From assembly GCA_025435555.1 (NCBI GenBank), contig JAIWWG010000026.1, forward strand, positions 186,001 to 250,000: a stretch of DNA of 64,000 nt, written 5' to 3'. This document shows positions 58,213 to 64,000 of this stretch, piece by piece. The translations under genes were made by a program, and so were the position numbers. Position 1 is the stretch's first letter, and every line of letters begins with the position of its first letter. The DNA comes from Chytriomyces cf. hyalinus JEL632 (Eukaryota; Chytridiomycota; Chytridiomycetes; Chytridiales; Chytriomycetaceae). The notes beneath the pieces are model-generated. The model saw only the letters and a program-made list of their open reading frames with translations. It had not been told where the DNA came from and made no database searches.

Positions 58213-58345
58213 AGTTTTGAGAGATCCGCGGAGCATTTTTGAAGTAAATGGGTTGCCGCCTCGCTGCCATTGTCTTTGTTGAGTTTGGTGACGCTTTGGT
58301 GATTTTATCCTAGAAAGCACCGCAACACCGATCAACCGACTCAAA
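58213..58345 (-). pseudogene. fragment of the armadillo-like gene at 62,986-64,000
   Basis: The plus-strand blocks 'agtaaatgggttgc', 'gcctcg(c/g)tgcc' and 'tctttgttgagtt(t/c)ggtgacgctttg' match 63,436-63,570. There they encode the SVTELNKDDGTEAATHLLEK region in the same orientation. Here the frame carries substitutions and the flanks on both sides are unrelated, so only about 130 bases were copied. Confidence 0.75.
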
Positions 58346-58389
58346 AACATTGTTCTTCAAAGGAAAAAAGTTCTTTGTTGGACTTGATG

Positions 58390-58855
58390 ACTGACTGTAT
58401 GACAAGAAAGAAACTCAACCTGCATCGTTTGTGGAAATCAATACGTCCAAGCGAATTTTTGGATGGTCAGGAGCTGTGTTCCAAAGTTCAGTTACTTTTC
58501 AAATATTCCAACTTCACCTACAACTAATACGACGCGTTTCCTTCAGTCTCCGACAAGGCAGTTTATCAGCAACTCAAGGCCGTCCCTGAAGGAGTCTTCT
58601 GCTCCGCAGAAAACGAAGGCAATGTACCAACTATACCCGCTCTCACTCGTAACTGAAATCAACGGACAAATGGTGGCAAATCTCGACGGCTTCCTGGCTG
58701 CCGTGAGCAAAATCGCTTCAGACTCGTTTGCGCGCATCAAGACGGTCACCTTTCAGCGATATAGTCGTGTTACTGCGATTCGTACAAATAGTCACTACTT
58801 TGGTACGTGGCAGATTCGAAAGGAGACGGGCGATTGGGTGCTGAAAACTATTTAG
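58390..58855 (+). pseudogene. broken copy of the NMA111 3' end
   Basis: Matches NMA111 from about 56,050 to 56,530. The first exon part (DKKETQ, then [18 protein letters not shown] in the parent) is shortened by deletions here. The intron is kept ('caactcaaggccgtccctga' follows in both). The C-terminal block reads YPLSLVTEINGQMVANLDGF, then [20 protein letters not shown] and WQIRKETGDWVLKTI with an earlier stop (ATT TAG), where the parent has ETIEVAK. No protease domain precedes it. Together with the kinase relic that follows convergently, it duplicates the arrangement at 56.0-57.7 kb. Confidence 0.9.
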
Positions 58856-59003
58856 GTTGCAAAGAAGTAGTGTAAAGTAGTTGGCAAAGGTAGATGAATA
58901 AAAGAAAGTGATTGGAAAAACTTGGGCTGGAGGTGTTGCGCAACCTCCTTCGCAAATCTGTTTTATTTTTGATGGTGTTTTATTTTACGCGTCTTCACTG
59001 CAT

Positions 59004-61176
59004 TCAGGCCGCCGAAAGATTCTTGTTTCGATAAAAATCTACTTCGCCTTTTACCCACGGGTGCTCCAAAAGCTACTCGACAAAGAAAACCTTGAGGACT
59101 CACGTACACAACAACAGGCAAAAGCAGAAAACCAACCTCCTCTACTGTCATCCTATCTTCTGGAGAATAGTCTAGCAGGCGTCGGATCACGTGACGACAC
59201 CCTATAAGTGCAAAACGCGAGATTAATGTGCTGCATCAAGTGTGGGTTGGTAAGGATGGATTCACCAGGTTGGGTTTGCCAGCCAGAATCCAAGCGGAAT
59301 GCGTGCGGTATTTCCAAGTAACTTTTGAGAGTCTCAGCTGTTGTGGGAAGACCACCTAGCCCTTTTATTTTTTTATTTTTATTTTTTTTGCTGTGTGAGT
59401 GAGAAAATAGAGTTCAAAATTTAGAGGTTACACTCACCACATTTCGGCCTCGGGACCGCGGTACGGTGCATTCTGCAACAGCATGTGTAATCGTTCCGCA
59501 AAAGTACTTGAAGAGTTCTTTCTGACTTTTGGGAATTGAAGCAGCACTCACAAAGTCAATCAACTTGATTTTATACATCGAGTCGATGACGATGTTCACG
59601 TCTTTGATATCGCGGTGAACGATTCCCTGAGCTTGCAAATATTGTACCGCCAGAGCAATTTGTGCAAGATTTTTCCGCGCCACTGGTTCTGAAAGGTGGT
59701 GTTCTGTTGTGTTTGGATATGTAAGTAATGTGTGTGTAAAGGATGTGGCTTTAAACTGTACTCACGTGTCCCTGTTGTTCAGAAGTTGGTGCAAATTAAG
59801 ACAAAAGGTAAATTGAATGGCGAAGGTGGCAGAAAATTCTGAAATGACATTACATTGCACTCGTATAAATCAACCGGCGTCTGCGTCTCCACACCATCGT
59901 CTGAAATCAATGTGGCGCTGCTTCTACTGGGTCCGATAGAATGCTGGGAAGGTTTCCATTCACTTCCATGTAGCTCCGTAATCAACAGAGTGTACCACGT
60001 GATCAACGTTTCGGATGACATTGGGATGGTGCAGTTGTTGGAGAACAGCAACCTCGGGAGGAACTAAGTCTCCGTTTGGATTACGTGGATCTGGAAGCCA
60101 CATGGTGCGCGAAATTTTCTCGGTTTCGATGACTTTGACAGCGACCTGGATGCCAAATCTCATTTCAATTGGAAGAGCGCCTATAGCAAATAAAAGGTCG
60201 GTTACCTGTTTGCTGTCACTCAGGCGCGTCACCATCAAAACAACACCAAACCCGCCTTGAGCAATCGCCTTTTCAAGCTTGTAGCGCTCCGAGAATTTGG
60301 GCGGCAGTGGCTTTGAACCATTGAAAAAGGCGGTTATGTCCTTTTCGCGGTTGTTTGGCGCATTCTTCTTCCGGAACAGCTTCAATACAGCGCCAAACCA
60401 CTTGAAGCCCTTGACGATCTTCTTGCGTGGCAATGGTGCTTGTGATGCATGACTTCGCCCCCGGTGCTTTCAACTGTCGAGAGGTGGATACCTGTACCGT
60501 CGTTGGCGTCGCGTTCAAACCATGGAGCTTCAACCTTGCTCGTTGCCCGGAGCACGTTCTTGGGTGACTTTTGCTCTTGAGGAGCGCCATCTTCAACAAC
60601 TTCGCCGCCGGTGCTGTCAACAGTTGGGAACTGGATGCCATTACCATTGTTGGTGTTGCGCTTGATCCACGTGGCTCCACAATTGTTCATGGTATCGATG
60701 ACATTCTTGCGGTTCTTCTGGAATAACGTCCTCCACAACTTCACCGCCGGTGCTGTCGTCTGATTGACCGAGGACGCTGGCACAATTGTTGACGTCGTGC
60801 TTGGGCCAGGCAACTCCACATTTGTTCATTGCACACAGCACGCTCTTGTTGGGCTTGTGTTCTTGGAGCAGGCAGTCTTCACCTGCTTTACCGCCGGTGC
60901 GTTCATCAGCTTAGTGGGGGATACTGGCACTGCCGGTGCTGTCGAATCCCGTGGGGTGGATGCTGGTAGTGTCGTTCGGGCCGCGGTGCACGATGCGGTT
61001 GAAAAAGCCTCTGGCGCCTGCGCCACGCCTGAATCTTTTCAACTGGGCTTGCGCGTTTTGGGCGCACAACCCTCACTTCTACGCGGGATGGTTCTTGCAA
61101 CGGAAGCTCGTGCATTGAATTTTTCAGCGGGTTGGGCGAGAGTTTGGCTGGTGGCTGAACAGTTTCTGCTGTCCAT
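59004..61176 (-). pseudogene. decayed PASK/CAMK-like kinase relic (copy K3), fullest domain
   Basis: The best-preserved N-lobe is here. ERYKLEKAIAQGGFGVVLMV contains a glycine loop. After an intron (GTAACC..ATCCAG) comes VAVKVIETEKISRTMWLPDP, including the VAVK lysine, then PPEVAVLQQLHHPNVIRNVD. Lesions follow. A deletion shifts the frame between NVDHV and YTLLITELHG near 59,995. The catalytic loop GIVHRDIKDVNIVID is intact, but DFG is DFV (KLIDFVSAASIP). A deletion near 59,480 shifts the frame in the APE motif (CGTITHA, then NAPYRGPEAEMW in the next frame). TAG interrupts the C-terminal block (FFVE, stop, LLEHPWVKGEVDFYR). Upstream of the kinase start (MPRKKIVKGFKWFGAVLKLF, 60,433) are tandem NKCG-type repeats back to about 61,176. 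K3 resembles PAS kinases in its WxxDP insert and KDVN catalytic loop. Confidence 0.75.
60464..60935 (-). repeat. tandem 139-147-base repeat in kinase relic K3
   Basis: Units start at 60,464, 60,610, 60,749 and 60,896, each beginning 'ggtgc(t/g)' after 'cgcc' on the plus strand. A truncated step begins at 60,935. On the minus strand each unit reads roughly STGGEV, P(Q/E)E, then (M/N)NKCG or its variants and a polar stretch. Unit lengths (146, 139, 147) are not all multiples of three, so the reading frame changes between units. One unit is present in relic K0 near 925-1,050. Confidence 0.8.
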
Positions 61177-61229
61177 CCGTGTTAATCTCTCACTCGTCTC
61201 TTCCAGAATCATACACACACTTGCACCCA

Positions 61230-61450
61230 AGTTATAACTTCTCGAACCGTAAGTGGCGCAGCTACCTTTCTTACCTCTCTCCTTCTGTTCTTCCCAACGC
61301 GCTGCTCCACATGAAGCATGTCCCTTGCATACCTTTGCGTGACCGTTTGCCTGCTGCACTAACAAGTAACCTATTGCAACTCAGAATATGATTTTCCAAT
61401 ACGTATACGACATCCAGATCACATATCTCCTGGCCAAGCGCGAAGATCGT
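61230..61450 (+). repeat. copy of the relic K0 5' region
   Basis: Matches 250-480 in the same orientation: 'tgctccacatga' against 'tgatccacatga', 'ctgctgcactaacaagta' against 'ctgctgtactaacaagta', 'cagaatatgat' against 'cagaatttgatg', and 'ctcctggccaagcgcgaaga'. The reading frame that starts MYKMNNC in K0 becomes MIFQYVYDIQITYLLAKRED here and soon stops. A further short spliced ORF (MVFANASSSSSPVISATSNT, 61,574 on) follows on the plus strand, but it runs into the inverted module and is not accepted as a gene. Confidence 0.6.
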
Positions 61451-61689
61451 TCTGATTTTTTTTATTGAGGAAATGTATCGCCTGATGCACAGCGTCGAAC
61501 AAGTAGCTGAAATCTTTTTTCATTGCATCTGCTCACTATTCTTAACGCTTTTTCATTTTAGGCCACGCCAGACATGGTGTTTGCCAATGCAAGCAGTTCG
61601 TCTTCTCCCGTGATTTCTGCCACCAGCAACACGGAAATCACGGTACCTCTTCATTTTATTCGTTCACGGGATGAAACTTTGTTTACCAA

Positions 61690-62760
61690 TTTTGTTTCAG
61701 CATTCCTTGCCTGTAAACGCGACAAGTCCGTCCATTGTTGCGACGGCCCAAGAGGACTATCCAGCAAGTTGGGGAGTTGGGGGGTTTAGCCGTGGGCACA
61801 GGAGGTAACGAGAAGGCTGAGAAAGAAGGCGCTGTATATAACGCGCTCGCAAGCAAGGAAGAAGGGCAAGATGGTGGGTTTGTTCACCTTTTCCCGACAA
61901 TTCTGTAATGTGGGGATCCGTGCAAGAATGTTCTGAAGATTTGTTTTTTGAAAGATTAATCGAAAACAACGACCCTGAAAAACAGTGCGAAACGAACATC
62001 ATTTTTCAGATGCGCGAGACGAGATTCGGATGATGAGAGACACGAGCGGTGGTGCGATGACGGTGTTGGATGCTGTTGGTTGCCAGAGAATGAGTCGTTC
62101 GATTGCGACGACGAGGTGAGCAAACGACGACATTCGGACAAACATGGAGCGAGCCATGAACTCAAGTACTTCTTTCTCGACCAGATGCAGTATACGGAGC
62201 TGACGCAGTAAAGACTCGCAGCGAGTCCGAATATTGGACGAGACACCGAAAGCGAAAACAAGGCCAGCATTCGCTCAGTCCATCACGGCTCAAACACCTC
62301 AATTTGAAGGCAACATGAACCTCCCTTCCGTCTCGCGTTCCATTTAGACGGCAGTAAGGAGCATGTGACACTGACAAAGAGGGGCATTCGGACACCATGC
62401 AGCTCGCTCAGCAGAAAAGCGCTTTGAAAGTTCCTGCTTGATTACAATCCTAAGAGCTAAACTTCAATATGCCTCTATTCGCAAGCCAAGATTCGGACTC
62501 GGTTTCGTGTTTTTCAGTTGTGGGTGCATCCCGAATGTCCACACGCGCCCAACCGCAAAAAAATTCACATAACGCGCGTTCGATATAAAAAGAATATCCC
62601 CGTCGTCTTTTCAAGCTCTCAAAAAGGTGAAATTGGTGGGCTCCAGAGAACACCGGAATTGAGGGCAGGTGTTCTTCGTCGTTGCTTGCTGGGAGATTTT
62701 ATCGAAGTGAACTGGCTAACCAGATGTATGTACGACCTGCGGCGATTCGGAATTTTCAAT
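61690..62760. repeat. divergent module, copy A2 (inverted relative to 26,400-27,480)
   Basis: All three blocks of A1 occur in reverse order and orientation. The plus-strand part (about 62,520-62,700) corresponds to the 5' exon of relic K1. Where K1 reads TRSIQKKHPLRSFKVSK, this copy reads ARSI, stop, KEYPRRLFKLSK. It is therefore a fifth, 5'-only trace of the kinase family with a stop codon at the Q position. No kinase domain follows it before the armadillo-like gene. Confidence 0.6.
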
Positions 62761-62985
62761 GTTGTTTCGTTCGCTCTCTCGTTTAATGCTGAGTTGAAGT
62801 GGTGAAGATAAGGAGCGTGTCCGAATTTCGGACAAGACACGAAAAGGGGTAAGCGGCATGAAAGAGGACACCCTTCTTCACCCAGCAGTGCCAATGAATG
62901 ATGGCTGAAAGAAAGAACAAGAGAATATATTTTTATTTTTGTGGTGTTTCATTTCTATTCCGTTTCCTCCGCCTTTGCACAAAAT

Positions 62986-64000
62986 CTATCGCAGAGCACG
63001 AAGAGCTTTCGCCACTTCTTCAGAAGAACCTTGAGGTGGATTCTTCAAATCAATCAGCTCAAACTTGCCGTAGGAGGTGAGATCCACTTCTGCAATAATT
63101 GTGGATACGAGGTGGTTAGAACAAAAGAAAACATGCCATCTTTAACACATGAAGAACATACCTTTGATGGCCTCATCCGAGTCCTCAATCTCAGACAAAA
63201 TGAAAGAGTACACCTCCATGACATCATCTCTTCGCTCCTCGTAAAACGCAAGCTTCCGCAACAGCGTTTTAAACGTTCCGCTGGACTTTGGACTGCGTTG
63301 CGCCAACGACCAAAACACTTGAATCATTTTCAAACTCGTGCGGCTGTACGCTGACTCTTCCGACTGAATAAAGAAGGAGCAGAAATCGGCTGCATTTGTG
63401 ATGTAATCGGGAAAGTAGACTTGAGAGAGATTTGCGGTGCATTTTTCGAGTAAATGGGTTGCGGCCTCGGTGCCGTCGTCTTTGTTGAGTTCGGTGACGC
63501 TTTGCAGTGATTTTATGATCCCGGCAAATTCCAATGCTCCTTGTTTAGTTAGGAGCAGCTGCAACTGCCGAGCAACTGACTTTAAAACATCATTCTGGAA
63601 GGAAGAATAGCAGGATCAATAAAAATACACCCGCGAGTGGAAAAACCCAATTCCGCAAACCTCAATGGCCTTCTCAAACTCCTCCAGTGTAGCAAAAATC
63701 CATAGAATACAATACAGGGATGTGTAGAACAGGCCGGTGGGTGCAGAATCAACGACATCATTTGGAAGAGTCAACCACGACAGAACCAGCACTTCAAACG
63801 ACATTTCTTGAATCTTTGTGTCTGCGTTAAACAGGCCTTGGAGGAGAACTGCCTGTATACCCCCAACGATATTTCTGATGGGTTCGAAGTGGTTGTGCAG
63901 TTGCCCGCCTTCCACGTGTTGGTACATCTTGAGAAACTTGAGGCAGTTTTCCAAGCAAAGCGCCCAAATGTCAGGAGTTGATTTGAACGGCATTTTCAGG
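62986..64000 (-). CDS. 3' part of an armadillo/HEAT-like protein, 5' end outside the window
   Basis: Not named. The minus-strand frame is open to the window edge. It reads IWALCLENCLKFLKMYQHVE, IRNIVGGIQAVLLQGLFNAD, QEMSFEVLVLSWLTLPNDVV and LYCILWIFATLEEFEKAIE. After an intron come VARQLQLLLTKQGALEFAGI, then KSLQSVTELNKDDGTEAATH, KMIQVFWSLAQRSPKSSGTF, and YEERRDDVMEVYSFILSEIE, EDSDEAIK. The last exon, after GTATGT..ATTGCAG, is EVDLTSYGKFELIDLKNPPQ, then EVAKALRALR and stop at 62986. Repeated amphipathic helix pairs suggest an ARM/HEAT solenoid. ATG 63993 is probably internal. A fragment of this gene was copied to 58,213-58,345. Confidence 0.7.

Noticed and set aside
61386-61905. Possible spliced plus-strand gene (MVFANASSSSSP, then NATSPSIVATAQEDYP)
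   Set aside because: It crosses from the K0-like 5' copy into the inverted module A2. Its frame is not shared by the other copies of either repeat, so it is probably chance.

Overview
The window is eukaryotic nuclear DNA. Almost every gene is split by short GT-AG introns of about 45-100 bases, and the conserved proteins are those of a fungus: the Vac14 scaffold, the nuclear HtrA protease Nma111, the rRNA/tRNA acetyltransferase Kre33/NAT10, TIP41, a carboxypeptidase S, a TBC RabGAP, ribosomal protein P1 and an Rpr2-like zinc-ribbon protein. Intron density, balanced GC, F-box/TIR/bestrophin family content and a group of decaying kinases suggest an early-diverging, chytrid-like zoosporic fungus. 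The species-level placement is inference. All coordinates come from reading the six frames by eye and joining exons at GT..AG boundaries. Gene ends are firmer than individual internal exon borders.

Layout. 1-1,660: a decayed protein-kinase relic (+). 2,018-16,117: a run of minus-strand housekeeping genes (UDP-glucose 4-epimerase, VAC14, ribosomal P1, a small unknown, HSP20, carboxypeptidase S, TBC RabGAP). 16,166-23,154: plus-strand TIP41, a large TPR protein and an Rpr2-like protein. 23,210-24,192: a membrane protein (-). 24,387-27,480: a second decayed kinase (-) facing a divergent repeated promoter-like module. 27,523-31,499: a large unrecognised many-exon gene (+). 31,700-33,052: a repeat-bearing gap with an orphan bestrophin fragment. 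33,053-39,956: KRE33/NAT10 and an armadillo-like protein (-). 40,414-42,878: a low-complexity ORF, tRNA-Gly(UCC), a small secreted protein and trinucleotide-rich DNA. 42,879-50,330: an F-box-like protein, a TIR-domain protein, a Gre2-like reductase, two tandem bestrophin-like channels and a short unknown (-). 50,544-52,563: two tandem membrane-protein paralogues (+). 52,717-56,539: NMA111 (+). 56,700-62,760: a duplication-rich region with two more decayed kinases, a broken copy of the NMA111 3' end, a fragment of the armadillo-like gene and an inverted copy of the 26.4-27.5 kb module. 62,986-64,000: the 3' part of an armadillo-like gene (-).

How things fit together. The conserved genes are not a pathway; they are ordinary cell functions (galactose metabolism, PI(3,5)P2 synthesis, translation, TORC1/PP2A signalling, vacuolar proteolysis, rRNA acetylation). 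The unusual content is elsewhere. At least four copies of one PASK/CAMK-like kinase locus have been scattered and are eroding, each with different lesions (lost HRD Asp, lost DFG, frameshifts, stops). They travel with a shared 5' module and short fragments of neighbouring genes. A separate gene has a TIR domain with the position of the NADase catalytic glutamate conserved, fused to an acidic linker and a coiled coil, which is uncommon for a fungus.
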